Below are positions 17,701 through 26,498 of a stretch of 59,773 nucleotides of DNA, piece by piece. The notes beneath the pieces were generated by a model. It was not told where the DNA came from. It worked only from the letters and a program-made list of their open reading frames with translations, and did not search any database. Every line of letters begins with the position of its first letter. Position 1 is the first letter of the stretch. This DNA is from an uncultured Erysipelotrichaceae bacterium (lineage in GTDB: Bacteria; Bacillota_I; Bacilli_A; RFN20; CAG-826): NCBI GenBank assembly GCA_902800905.1, contig CADCGC010000002.1:1-59773 (forward strand). Direction: 5' to 3'. The position numbers and the translations under genes were made by a program.

Positions 17701-17729
17701 ATTTTAAGCGCTATTAAAATAATTTTCAA
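17701..17729 (-). promoter_or_regulatory. Promoter of the nine-gene catabolic operon
   Basis: On the - strand, TTGAAA (17729-17724) is separated by 17 bp from TAAAAT (17706-17701), placing the start near 17694, about 24 nt before the ATG at 17670. The -35 lies inside a GAAAATWATTTTC-like palindrome, so binding there would block polymerase. Confidence 0.6.
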
Positions 17730-17781
17730 TAAATATTAGAAAAAATGAAAATAATTAATCAAAAAACAAAAATAATTTTCA
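17715..17781. promoter_or_regulatory. Three tandem putative RpiR operators
   Basis: Three copies of an AT-rich palindrome related to GAAAATWATTTTC lie between the divergent catabolic operon and rpiR: 17715-17728 (one mismatch), 17747-17760 (right arm degenerate) and 17768-17781 (one mismatch). The first overlaps the -35 of the leftward promoter. The same word recurs at 23739, 23884 and 40805. AT-rich sequence could produce such words by chance, but the conserved arms at three control regions argue against this. Confidence 0.6.
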
Positions 17782-17876
17782 TTTTATTTTTGACTATTTT
17801 ATCTCTTAAATCAAAGATTTATTATGTTGAAAAACACTGTAAACTGTGAAATAATATAAATGGAGAAAAACGAAAA

Positions 17877-18719
17877 ATGGGAAAACTACTAATTGAAATC
17901 AGATCTCAATACTCCAAAATGAGCAAAACAGAGAAGAAAATTGCTGACTATTTGTTGTCTGATTCTAACGGACTCAAGCCATTAACAATTACTGAATTTG
18001 CTTTGGCTACCGGGGCAAGCGAAGCAACCATCGTTAGATTTGCTAAACGAATTGGATGTGCTGGTTATCCTGAATTCAAATTGCTATTAGCAAAAGAAGA
18101 AAAACATATCGTCAACAAGTCAATTGAAGATACAGACGATTTTATGAATATGTATTCTAAAATTTCTGACGATGCTTATGCTTCAATTACAAAAACTAAG
18201 GTCAATTTAAATAATCAATTATTTGAAGATTCGTTCAATTTAATTAATAACTCCAAAAAAATTATTTTGATGGGTGTTGGTGAATCGTATGTTATGAGTT
18301 TAGATTTTTATCACAAACTCCTTAGACTTGGTTACTCCGTTTATATCTCTTTAGATTCCCATTTTGAAGTTATCAGTTCTTGTCAATCAGATGAAAACAC
18401 TGTGATTATCGCTATCACACACTCTGGATATACACGCGATATATATGAAGCAATTACGATTGCGAAGAAAAAAGGCGCAAAGGTTATTACTATTACTAGT
18501 GATATTAAATCTCCGATTGCAAAAGAAAGTAATATTGTGCTCTGTACTGATTCGGATGAAACAAATTATCGTGTGTTAGGTCTTACTAGTAGATATTCAC
18601 AGCTAGTAATCTTTGATACTTTGTATTCATACGCTGTTATTCACAAAGAACAAGCGAAAGAAAACATTGAATTCATTGAAGATTCAATAACAATTAAGAG
18701 GTTAGCAAAAAAGAAATAG
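17877..18719 (+). CDS. RpiR-family transcriptional regulator (HTH plus SIS)
   Basis: This 280-residue DNA-binding regulator has an N-terminal RpiR-type helix-turn-helix (about 1-77, including ITEFALATGASEATIVRF) and a SIS sugar-phosphate-binding domain (about 110-245, including THSGYTRDIYEA). Such proteins sense phosphosugars and control sugar catabolism. It is transcribed away from the nine-gene operon, with palindromes between the two. It is therefore the likely regulator of that operon and of the ABC/GLUG loci that carry the same palindrome. GGAG lies 11 bases before the ATG. Its stop codon sits inside the terminator hairpin shared with the convergent gene. Confidence 0.9.
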   Translation: MGKLLIEIRSQYSKMSKTEKKIADYLLSDSNGLKPLTITEFALATGASEATIVRFAKRIGCAGYPEFKLLLAKEEKHIVNKSIEDTDDFMNMYSKISDDAYASITKTKVNLNNQLFEDSFNLINNSKKIILMGVGESYVMSLDFYHKLLRLGYSVYISLDSHFEVISSCQSDENTVIIAITHSGYTRDIYEAITIAKKKGAKVITITSDIKSPIAKESNIVLCTDSDETNYRVLGLTSRYSQLVIFDTLYSYAVIHKEQAKENIEFIEDSITIKRLAKKK

Positions 18720-18731
18720 CTAACCTTTTTT
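18699..18731. terminator. Bidirectional terminator overlapping both gene ends
   Basis: AGGTTAGC (18699-18706) pairs with GCTAACCT (18719-18726) across a 12-base A-rich loop, followed by a T run. The rpiR stop codon ends at 18719, and the convergent gene ends at 18720, so the hairpin is built from coding sequence of both genes. Confidence 0.75.
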
Positions 18732-19643
18732 CTTTCTGAAAAATATGATTCTTGTTATGACAATTGCTAATGAAATATAGACCGCAATAGTTATTGATAT
18801 AGTTAATATAAATGAATCTGTTGAAAAAATAATGTTGCTCGATGGTTTTAAATCGAGTTTTTCTTTATTGGTCGAAACCAAGTTTTCAATGATAGTCAAC
18901 AATCTATCTTTTTCTTCATATATTTCAACATTGACTGTAGCCCCGTTTTCCATCATGTAAGCATGATAATTGTGAATTGGTTCTTTAAAAATATTATGAA
19001 GTTCTGAATTAAAACCTACTGATGTTACAAAGGTGTCTTGATATTTTTTGTTTTCATTTCCATCAAATATTTTGTAACTAGAAAAAGTAATGTCTTCTGA
19101 ATAGCCTAAATCTACATAGTCTTCGTAATTAATATAGATAGTTAAAGAATAGTAAAAAGAAATATATGAATAGAAATTAACCCAATAATTGAGTTCGCCC
19201 TTTTCTTTTTTTGAATTATCAAAATTAAGGAAAATAGTGGAGTTGTTGCTTAAAGTCAGTTCAATCCCACCTTGTTTGTTTTGCTGATCAGATGAAACGA
19301 AATTGCTTGGAAGATTAAAAATAGTGAACGCGATTGAATCCTCAATAGTGGTGAATCTTGTATATAAGCTTCCATTTTCGCTTTTTCCATAGTATGGATG
19401 TTTGACGAGGCATGGATATATTTCAATATGCGCGCCATCCTGAAAATCTTTTGTATAAAAAGTTTGATCTTCTTTTGGCATTGCATACGCAAAAAAACGT
19501 TCTACAGTGTGGTATTCTTTTTTGTTTGCGTACGAACCAATTAATTCTTTTGATTGAATATTAAAATTGGTTGTTGCCGCAATCATGGTGATACCAAAGC
19601 CAAGAATAACGACAAGCAAAAAATATAATATTTTTTTCCACAT
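18720..19643 (-). CDS. Unknown membrane-anchored protein
   Basis: I do not recognise this 307-residue protein. A hydrophobic segment at about 5-25 and a second at about 272-298, followed by a lysine/arginine-rich tail, suggest two membrane spans with a large exposed middle domain of mixed beta-type sequence rich in Tyr, Asn and Ser. No catalytic motif or cysteine cluster is apparent. It is the last of four leftward genes beginning with the ABC ATPase and lies 19 bases after the GLUG/propeller gene. A TATAAT-like sequence in that gap could give it its own promoter. By location it belongs to the glycan-uptake locus; its function is open. Confidence 0.8.
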   Translation of the reverse strand: MWKKILYFLLVVILGFGITMIAATTNFNIQSKELIGSYANKKEYHTVERFFAYAMPKEDQTFYTKDFQDGAHIEIYPCLVKHPYYGKSENGSLYTRFTTIEDSIAFTIFNLPSNFVSSDQQNKQGGIELTLSNNSTIFLNFDNSKKEKGELNYWVNFYSYISFYYSLTIYINYEDYVDLGYSEDITFSSYKIFDGNENKKYQDTFVTSVGFNSELHNIFKEPIHNYHAYMMENGATVNVEIYEEKDRLLTIIENLVSTNKEKLDLKPSSNIIFSTDSFILTISITIAVYISLAIVITRIIFFRKKKG

Positions 19644-19662
19644 ATATAATTATTATATAGAA

Positions 19663-21990
19663 CTAATTAAGTTCGGTTAATCCTAATCGTTGATATAGCT
19701 TTTGATAATGAATAGTGGACAACAAAATCCAACAAGTTGGAGAACCAACTTTTCCATCTGGTTTAAGGTAATTGACTCCCTCAAGACCACTTACATAAAT
19801 AACTCCATCGATGAACGCAACTGATGCCCAAACACAATATTCGTTTGGATTATAAACATAATTGCCTAATTGAATGAAATCACGATCTCTTTCTAAATCA
19901 TCACCATATGAAACTCTGTCTTTACTTAAAAATGCGATTTCATGTTTATAGTGAGCGTCATCATCTGGGAAATATCCCTCATATTCTTCATCTGTTGCAC
20001 ATGTAACAACTATTCTTCCATCAGGAAGGGTGGTGATGAAAGGAGCACAGGTCTTATATAGTTTTCCTATTCCATTGCTACTACCAGCTTCTTGGTGAGG
20101 TCTGATAATTGTTTTTGGAACGGTCCAAGTTAAACCATCTCTTGAATAAGTGATTTGGACAACAAGGTTATAGCCTGGATCTTTTTGTTCGGTTGAGTTT
20201 TCTAAAATCATTGCCCAACTATTATCGTGAAGTCTAGTTAAAACCGTCATACCAGGACGACTGTTTTCATGGCCAAACATGCTAGTGTTGCTCCCTCTAA
20301 AGATTAATTGTGGCTTTCCAATTTCAATTTGTCCCTCTCCTATTGTTTTTGCACCAGGAGCAATTCTTAAAGGAATCATGACTGTATCTTGTGATCCACC
20401 GATACACACCAACTCTTCATCTAACGCTGGGATAGTTGGTTCTAATCCATCAGGAATCTCGTCTTCTTCTTTTCCTTCATACCCCTTGTAATAATTATTT
20501 GTAAAGTGAACATCTTCTGAAATATAAACCGCTAAAGAACCGTCCTCTAATTTGATTGGGTATGGTTCATAGAAAGCTCCAGTTGTTCCTGTTTCAGTAG
20601 TGTAGTTTTCAATTAATGTAATTGGTTCATCGGATGGATTAAAAACACCATTAGTGTCAGATATTCTCATTCTCAAACAACCATATGTGAAGTTTGTAGC
20701 TCTAGTAATCGCTCTATACATGATGATGATTCTTCCATCATCTAAAACATATGGATGAGTGTTTCCTGTATCATTTGGCTCTTGTCCGTTGATTGGACAT
20801 AGTTCGTTTGGTTTATCACTAATAACGGTGAAATTACCAAAGGTATGTCCTCCGTCTTCAGAGACCGCATATTTATTGGTCGCTGCAAAAAGCATTATTT
20901 TATCTTTGAATTTAATGACTCTAGTACATCCAGCTGGATTATTGATACCAGTTACTGCAAAGCCATCAACATTTTCACACTCAATCAACTCACCGTTTGC
21001 GTTATTAATAATATTTCTAATTAAGGCACCACAAACAGAAGAGCAATATGGAGCTTCAAAAGCGACTGTGTTCTTGACTTCGGTTTCCCCACTTTCATCG
21101 ATACGAATTGTTTTTGCATCCTTTGAGACACCGCAACTTATAAGTTGAGAACAACTGAGACCTACAACGCCACCAATATATGATTGACCTTTTACTGTGC
21201 CACAGTTATAGCATTTATAAAGATTATAATCGTTTTCTACTGACGTGCTATTTGAAAGCATTGAAATAATCCCACCAACATATGCCCCGTTTGCCTTAAC
21301 GACACCATAATTTGCGGAATCTGAAATATTGATTTTGTAAGTATTGTTGATACCAACAAGACCACCAACAAAACCATTTCCGTAGACTCTTGCTTTATTT
21401 AGACAACCAACGACCTTTAACGAGCCTGATGACATTTGTCCAACAAGACCGCCGACATTACTTGTTGATGATATTTTTCCTTCAACATTAACGCCAACAA
21501 TTGTACATTTTCCGATTGTGTATCCACAAAGAATCCCAGAGTTGTCTTTAGCGGCGATATATCCTTGTAGATTTAAACATCCAATTTTTGCATCTTCTAT
21601 ATATGAGAAGAATCCTTTTTTAATTGAGGTTGTATTGATTTTAATATTGGTAATTGAGTGGTTGTTTCCATTGAATTGTCCTTTAAAACCATTAATCGGA
21701 ATCCATTCATCGTTTAGTTTTATATCGGCCTTTAATTCAACATATGCATTAACATATCCATCAACCTTGCTATTAACTTTTTCTCTAAAATTGATTAAAT
21801 CTTCTTTACTGCTAATTGAAATTAAGTTGCCGTGTTCTTTTGGATCGACATCTTCAAAAGAATACGTTTGCCCTGATGGTGTAGTTGCGCCTTCAATGAC
21901 CAAATCTTCTTCTGATTGAGAAGGATTATTACACGACATTAGAACAAAAGAGGCTAATAAACCAATTGATAAAAACAAATTCTTTTTCAT
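19663..21990 (-). CDS. GLUG-repeat lipoprotein with sialidase-like Asp-box propeller
   Basis: This exported lipoprotein of 775 residues has signal and lipobox VLMSC, with lipidated Cys20. Residues about 58-290 hold GLUG-type repeats (VGGLVGQ, VGGLVGI, IGGVVGL alternating with short Cys/Asn turns), probably a beta-helix-like stack. Residues about 345-775 form a sialidase-fold propeller with an Asp-box-like SEDGGHTF (377-384), a second YSRDGLTW, and the paired SRPGM and APFITTLPDGR stretches. The C-terminal half is paralogous to that of the 43666 gene. It could be a sialidase, an exo-arabinanase-like (GH93) enzyme or a binder. The catalytic residues are not certain. It is third in the operon led by the ABC ATPase. 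Confidence 0.82.
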   Translation of the reverse strand: MKKNLFLSIGLLASFVLMSCNNPSQSEEDLVIEGATTPSGQTYSFEDVDPKEHGNLISISSKEDLINFREKVNSKVDGYVNAYVELKADIKLNDEWIPINGFKGQFNGNNHSITNIKINTTSIKKGFFSYIEDAKIGCLNLQGYIAAKDNSGILCGYTIGKCTIVGVNVEGKISSTSNVGGLVGQMSSGSLKVVGCLNKARVYGNGFVGGLVGINNTYKINISDSANYGVVKANGAYVGGIISMLSNSTSVENDYNLYKCYNCGTVKGQSYIGGVVGLSCSQLISCGVSKDAKTIRIDESGETEVKNTVAFEAPYCSSVCGALIRNIINNANGELIECENVDGFAVTGINNPAGCTRVIKFKDKIMLFAATNKYAVSEDGGHTFGNFTVISDKPNELCPINGQEPNDTGNTHPYVLDDGRIIIMYRAITRATNFTYGCLRMRISDTNGVFNPSDEPITLIENYTTETGTTGAFYEPYPIKLEDGSLAVYISEDVHFTNNYYKGYEGKEEDEIPDGLEPTIPALDEELVCIGGSQDTVMIPLRIAPGAKTIGEGQIEIGKPQLIFRGSNTSMFGHENSRPGMTVLTRLHDNSWAMILENSTEQKDPGYNLVVQITYSRDGLTWTVPKTIIRPHQEAGSSNGIGKLYKTCAPFITTLPDGRIVVTCATDEEYEGYFPDDDAHYKHEIAFLSKDRVSYGDDLERDRDFIQLGNYVYNPNEYCVWASVAFIDGVIYVSGLEGVNYLKPDGKVGSPTCWILLSTIHYQKLYQRLGLTELN

Positions 21991-21993
21991 ATT

Positions 21994-22326
21994 TTATACA
22001 AGATAGTCCTTTAAGTTTTCTCTCATAAAGGGAAGCAATTCTTTTAACCCTTTCTTAATTTTGAATGGATGTCTTTCGCTATAAGCAAGAACTGAAATAT
22101 GTGTTTTACCATAATCTTCAATGAAAGATATAGTGTATTCAATTACGCCTTTTCTTGCATATATTTCGTTATATTCTTCTCTAACAGAAAATGTATCAAA
22201 TTCAAATTTTGGTAGAAATTCTGAAACTTTTTTCATTGATAAATCAGCACCAATACGTAGTGATATTGGTTTTAAATCTTTATCAGATTGGCTGCTGTTT
22301 GTTCGATTGTTATTTTTAAAACACAT
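21994..22326 (-). CDS. Small conserved-looking hypothetical protein
   Basis: This 110-residue protein has no signal peptide and no membrane segment, so it is probably cytosolic. It has a charged N-terminus and mixed alpha/beta character, ending in a Lys/Glu-rich helix. I do not recognise the family. It starts two bases after the stop of the ABC ATPase gene and ends three bases before the GLUG/propeller gene, so it is certainly co-transcribed with them. The tight spacing supports it as a real gene despite its size. A role in the transporter or its regulation is only a guess. Confidence 0.7.
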   Translation of the reverse strand: MCFKNNNRTNSSQSDKDLKPISLRIGADLSMKKVSEFLPKFEFDTFSVREEYNEIYARKGVIEYTISFIEDYGKTHISVLAYSERHPFKIKKGLKELLPFMRENLKDYLV

Positions 22327-22328
22327 AA

Positions 22329-23675
22329 TTAGAAAGCAATTTTGTTTGTAGTATCAATATCAAACAAATGTAGTTTGTCGGTGTTGAAACCAAATTCAAA
22401 AGATTCTCCTGATTCAAATTCTTCTTTTGCTGGAGTCTTAATAACTAATCTTTGACCGTTGATGTATGAATAAATAATTAATTCGTGACCGAGGAGTTCT
22501 GATAAGTCGACAGATAGAGCATCCTTATTATCAGGATTAGTTTTTTTAACAGAAATGTCTTCTGGCCTAATACCAATAGCGATATCAAATTCTCCCCTTT
22601 CAAAATCTTCTATTTCTTTGACATATCTTTCTTTATAGCTTTTTAACTTTTCAATGTGTCTAGCTAAAGCAAGCTTTGGATTCATGACGACTTGTTTTTT
22701 CTTGTTGGCCTTTTGAGCTTTTTCGTGCTTCTTTTTTAAGCTTTCAACTTCTTCTTCAGAAATTTTGTTTTCACTATTTTCATATTCATTTAATTGTTGA
22801 TCAATTCTTAATAGGATTTCTTTTAATTGATTTAATTTTTCTTCTTTATATTTATTTAATAAGGTCGCGTGCGATTCATCGAGTTTAACTTTGATATCAT
22901 CATTTTCGCCAGTGACATATAATTCACCATTTTTAAATCTACAATTTAAGAAATTCATTGCAGGGCTGCCAATAAATCCACCAACGAACATATTGCTTGG
23001 ATTGTTATACACTTCTTTAGGAGTTCCAATTTGTTGAATATAGCCATCTTTCATAATGACAATACGATCCGCCATAGTCATCGCTTCGGTTTGGTCGTGG
23101 GTAACGTAAATAGTAGTAGCGTTAACCTTTCTATGAATCTTAATAATTTCAGAACGCATTTGAACACGTAATTTAGCGTCCAAGTTACTTAATGGTTCAT
23201 CCATCAAGAAAACCTTTGGAGTTCTAACAATCGCTCTACCTAACGCCACTCTTTGACGTTGTCCACCAGAAAGTGCTTTTGGTTTTCTTCTTAAATATTC
23301 TTCAAGTGCTAATATATTAGCGGCTTCATTAACTCTTTTAACAATTTCTTCTTTAGGAAGGTTTTTCATTTTTAAAGCAAATGCCATATTATCAAAGACA
23401 GTCATATGTGGATATAAGGCATAGTTTTGGAAGACCATTGCAATGTCTCTATTCTTTGGATGAACATCATTTACTACTGTTCCATCAATAATGATTTCGC
23501 CACTTGTAATTTCTTCTAATCCAGCGAGCATTCTAAGGGTGGTTGATTTTCCACAGCCAGATGGACCGACTAGAACGATAAATTCTTTATCCTTCACATC
23601 TAAATTAAAATCAAAAACAGCTTGAACATTATTGTCATAAATTTTGTTCACATTAACAAATTTTACATTTGCCAT
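22329..23675 (-). CDS. MsmK/UgpC-type sugar ABC transporter ATPase with coiled-coil insert
   Basis: This 448-residue ATPase would power the adjacent sugar importer. It has Walker [10 protein letters not shown] (37-45), Q-loop, signature LSGGQ (135-139), Walker B FLMDEP (156-161) and the switch His in [10 protein letters not shown]. The C-terminal regulatory OB/TOBE domain has the usual IGSPAMNFL and GIRPEDI. Between them, at about 268-360, lies a highly charged Glu/Lys coiled-coil insert. Family members are near 370 residues. The start is taken as the ATG at 23675, with AGGA twelve bases upstream; a TTG four codons earlier overlaps that site. It lies divergent to its permease genes. Confidence 0.92.
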   Translation of the reverse strand: MANVKFVNVNKIYDNNVQAVFDFNLDVKDKEFIVLVGPSGCGKSTTLRMLAGLEEITSGEIIIDGTVVNDVHPKNRDIAMVFQNYALYPHMTVFDNMAFALKMKNLPKEEIVKRVNEAANILALEEYLRRKPKALSGGQRQRVALGRAIVRTPKVFLMDEPLSNLDAKLRVQMRSEIIKIHRKVNATTIYVTHDQTEAMTMADRIVIMKDGYIQQIGTPKEVYNNPSNMFVGGFIGSPAMNFLNCRFKNGELYVTGENDDIKVKLDESHATLLNKYKEEKLNQLKEILLRIDQQLNEYENSENKISEEEVESLKKKHEKAQKANKKKQVVMNPKLALARHIEKLKSYKERYVKEIEDFERGEFDIAIGIRPEDISVKKTNPDNKDALSVDLSELLGHELIIYSYINGQRLVIKTPAKEEFESGESFEFGFNTDKLHLFDIDTTNKIAF

Positions 23676-23700
23676 ATTAAAAACCAATCCTAACTATTTT

Positions 23701-23706
23701 ATTATA
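23701..23706 (-). promoter_or_regulatory. -10 element for the leftward ABC ATPase operon
   Basis: A perfect TATAAT reads on the - strand at 23706-23701, about 26 bases before the start. The -35 is poorly defined. A putative RpiR palindrome at 23739-23751 lies upstream. Confidence 0.5.
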
Positions 23707-23738
23707 TTCAAAGAAATGGCAAAAATGAAAAGAAAAAT

Positions 23739-23751
23739 AAAAATAATTTTC
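23739..23751. promoter_or_regulatory. Putative RpiR operator, ATPase side
   Basis: AAAAATAATTTTC here differs by one base from the GAAAATAATTTTC palindrome seen beside rpiR. It lies upstream of the leftward -10. Confidence 0.5.
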
Positions 23752-23854
23752 AAAAAAAGTCAAAAAAGTGCTTTCTATATGCGCTATGTAGTGTACGTTT
23801 TATAAATTAAATTGTTATTTTTAATTGTTATAAAAGATATCATGTATGTGTAAC

Positions 23855-23896
23855 TGGAATTATTTTCAAAATACTCAAAAAAAGAAAATTATTTTC
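23855..23896. promoter_or_regulatory. Putative RpiR operators, importer side
   Basis: 23884-23896 is a perfect palindrome, GAAAATTATTTTC, and 23855-23867 is a weaker copy (10 of 13). The perfect copy ends eight bases before the candidate -35 of the binding-protein gene. Confidence 0.6.
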
Positions 23897-23903
23897 AAAA
23901 TTA

Positions 23904-23932
23904 TTTAAATTTATTTCGCTTTTTGCTATAGT
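23904..23932 (+). promoter_or_regulatory. Promoter of the importer/GH43 operon
   Basis: TTTAAA (23904-23909) is followed by a 17-bp spacer and TATAGT (23927-23932) with an extended -10 TGC just before it. It drives the rightward genes from 23978. Confidence 0.5.
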
Positions 23933-23977
23933 AATTTTGTATGGAAGCATTTTTGCTTTTGATATGAGGTGTTTTGT

Positions 23978-25510
23978 ATGAATAAAAAGTTATTTGCTTT
24001 ATTTCTTGTTATTCCGTTTTCGTTTGCAAGCTGTGGCGTGCACGTTTCTCAAATTGTTTGGGACGCAAACATTGATCAATGGTATGACGCAAACAATAAC
24101 GAAATTAATATAGATGAAAAGGTCACTATTCGTTGGTGGACTTGGGGTGGTAGAGCAGCCGAGATTATTTTTACAAATGTCGCAAAAACATTTTCAGAAG
24201 AAGTTGATCCAAACATTAAGGTTGTATATACATGTCACCCATCTTCTTCTTATTTAACTAAATTAACAAACTCTGCAAACAATCTGCCTGATTTATTCTT
24301 CTTACCTGACACCGATTTCTATAGATATGCATATACTGGTGTTATTTGGGATTTCTCAAAATATATTACCGATGAAGAAATCAGTGATGTTTGGGAAGAT
24401 GCATATGAAAGATATTTATATAATAGAGAAACAAAATTAGTTGGTAAAAGCGAAGGTGCAGGCCTATACGCTCTTCCAAAAGATATCTCAACATTTACTC
24501 TTTGTTATAACGAAGACTTACTTAAAAAAGCATGTCGAGAAACTGAAGGAATTACATATGAACAAATATATTCCGAATATCTCAATGACAAAGTTGCAAT
24601 GACTTGGGAAAAATTCATTGAATTAGGTCACTTAATCCAACCATGGTGTAAGAAAAATAGTAAACAATTTTTATCTCACTATGAACTCAATCCAGCTTTA
24701 TTCTCAAATAACGCTGACTTCTTAAATGACGATGGAACAGAATCAAGAATTGATGAGCCTCAATTTGCTGATGCCCTTGATTTTATGCATTCTCTTGCTT
24801 TCGAACATTCTTTAATGGCGGGCGCAGCTGGAAGCGATACAACAAAAGGTTACAACTCTTTCGTTGCCCAAACATCAATGTTCTCATTCTTTGGTCCATG
24901 GGATTGTGAAAACTTCTGGGGCGTTACAGCTGAAAATCCTCATGGAATGGGGTTTGAAGTTAAGCTATTACCTGTTCCATATGGTCCTGGTGCCGATAAA
25001 GTTTATGGAACAGAAGATGATGGATATAGCTGTGGACAAATTGGATCTGCTGGATATTGCATTTCCGCTAAAGACACAACAAGTAATTTACAACGTGCTG
25101 CTGCTTTGAAGTTCTGTAAATGGTTAACAACTTCAGAAGAAGCTCAACGTGAACTTTATAAAAAAGGAACACAATTACCAAATTTAAAACATATGGAAGA
25201 CGAATATGTTGCCTATGGTGAAAAACAAATTACTACATACGATGGTTCAAAAATATCTGCCACTCCATCTAATTTGTCTGTTTTCCTTGATGTCGTCAAC
25301 GGAACATCTGAAAACGATAGAATTGGTGGAAGAGCAAAAACCGAAACCCGTATTTTAACAAATGAATATAAACTCGATTGGGCAAGTGTTGTTGGCGAAA
25401 CAAAATTCTGGTCTAGAAGAGACGCTAAAGGACAAGAACTAGTCGATGCTTTCCGTTCAACATTACAATCTCGTATTAACGACTCCAATAATGCTTTAGG
25501 AAGAAAATAA
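23978..25510 (+). CDS. Sugar ABC transporter substrate-binding lipoprotein
   Basis: This 510-residue exported lipoprotein has the lipobox FASC, with Cys19. The sequence matches family-1 extracellular solute-binding proteins: VTIRWWTWGG near the N-terminus, NLPDLFFLPDTD, GLYALPKDIS, and a C-terminal ATSEE-like KWLTTSEEAQRELYKKG. These proteins hand oligosaccharides to MalFG-type permeases. It is rather long for the family (usually about 400-450). The start is the ATG at 23978, eight bases after GAGG; a GTG three codons upstream is less likely. It begins the rightward operon and is followed one base later by the first permease. Confidence 0.92.
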   Translation: MNKKLFALFLVIPFSFASCGVHVSQIVWDANIDQWYDANNNEINIDEKVTIRWWTWGGRAAEIIFTNVAKTFSEEVDPNIKVVYTCHPSSSYLTKLTNSANNLPDLFFLPDTDFYRYAYTGVIWDFSKYITDEEISDVWEDAYERYLYNRETKLVGKSEGAGLYALPKDISTFTLCYNEDLLKKACRETEGITYEQIYSEYLNDKVAMTWEKFIELGHLIQPWCKKNSKQFLSHYELNPALFSNNADFLNDDGTESRIDEPQFADALDFMHSLAFEHSLMAGAAGSDTTKGYNSFVAQTSMFSFFGPWDCENFWGVTAENPHGMGFEVKLLPVPYGPGADKVYGTEDDGYSCGQIGSAGYCISAKDTTSNLQRAAALKFCKWLTTSEEAQRELYKKGTQLPNLKHMEDEYVAYGEKQITTYDGSKISATPSNLSVFLDVVNGTSENDRIGGRAKTETRILTNEYKLDWASVVGETKFWSRRDAKGQELVDAFRSTLQSRINDSNNALGRK

Positions 25511-25511
25511 A

Positions 25512-26498
25512 ATGACTTCTTATGTTAACACAGTTGAAATTGATGGTTTTACACCTATCAGTAAAACTGTGAAAAAACGTAAAACTAGTAAATTATTAAG
25601 AAAAGAAAGAGCAGTGGCGTTTTTGTTCATACTCGCTCCTGTTATCAGTTTTACTATTTTTACTATCATTCCAATGTTTGTGGCATTGTTCTTATCATTC
25701 TTGAATTATGATCCACTAACAATGGAATATACATTTGCTGAAAACTATGGTTTTAAAAACTACATAGATTTATTTGATTTATCTGGCCCAACAGGTAGGG
25801 AATTCATTAAATGTGTAACGAATACCCTTGTTTATATCATTGAGGTTCCTATCGCGATTGGATTGGGCTTGCTCTGTGCAACTTTAGCAAATTCAAAAGG
25901 ATGCCGTAAATCCAATACTGTTTATCGTGTCCTTTTATATTTACCAACAGTTTGTAGTGCAGTTGCGGCTGGTATCATTTGGAGAGTTATTTTTGCTTAT
26001 GATGATACAGCTGGAATTAAATACACTGGTATCATTAACGCTATTTTCGGCAACAAATGGAACTTCCTTGGCGATGATAATTTAGTTTTAGTCGCTATCA
26101 TTTTGAAAAACTCAATCAACGGCATGGGAAGTGCGATGATTCTTTATTATGCTTCAATGTGTAATATTTCTAAGGAATACTATGAAGCTGCTGAAATGGA
26201 TGGCGCTAGTGGATTGAGACAATTTGCGCATATCACTTTCCCAATGCTCACTCCGGTTACGTTCTATCTACTTATTATGCGTTTAGCGGGGTGCTTGCAG
26301 AGTTATTCTGATGCAAGAATTTTTGCTGCTGGTAGAGGAAGAACAATTGTTTATTTTATTTGGGAATATGGAATCAATTCTAGTGGTGGAGCGAGCTATT
26401 CTCTTGCTAGTGCTGCTGCGATTGTTCTAGGTGTAGCTATTATGACAATCACTATCATTCAATTCAAATTGTCAAATAAGTGGGTGCTTGATTTATGA
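25512..26498 (+). CDS. Sugar ABC transporter permease (MalF/UgpA-like)
   Basis: This 328-residue inner membrane protein has about six transmembrane segments. The cytoplasmic EAA loop YYEAAEMDGASGLRQF, which docks on the ATPase, lies near residue 225. A lysine/arginine-rich cytoplasmic N-terminus of about 35 residues precedes the first span. It pairs with the next gene, which overlaps it by four bases, to form the import channel for the sugar bound by the lipoprotein one base upstream. Confidence 0.93.
   Translation: MTSYVNTVEIDGFTPISKTVKKRKTSKLLRKERAVAFLFILAPVISFTIFTIIPMFVALFLSFLNYDPLTMEYTFAENYGFKNYIDLFDLSGPTGREFIKCVTNTLVYIIEVPIAIGLGLLCATLANSKGCRKSNTVYRVLLYLPTVCSAVAAGIIWRVIFAYDDTAGIKYTGIINAIFGNKWNFLGDDNLVLVAIILKNSINGMGSAMILYYASMCNISKEYYEAAEMDGASGLRQFAHITFPMLTPVTFYLLIMRLAGCLQSYSDARIFAAGRGRTIVYFIWEYGINSSGGASYSLASAAAIVLGVAIMTITIIQFKLSNKWVLDL

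Noticed and set aside
17877..18719. MurR/NanR-type assignment of the regulator (N-acetylmuramate or sialic acid)
   Set aside because: No murQ, murP or nan genes are nearby. The family call RpiR is all that the sequence supports.
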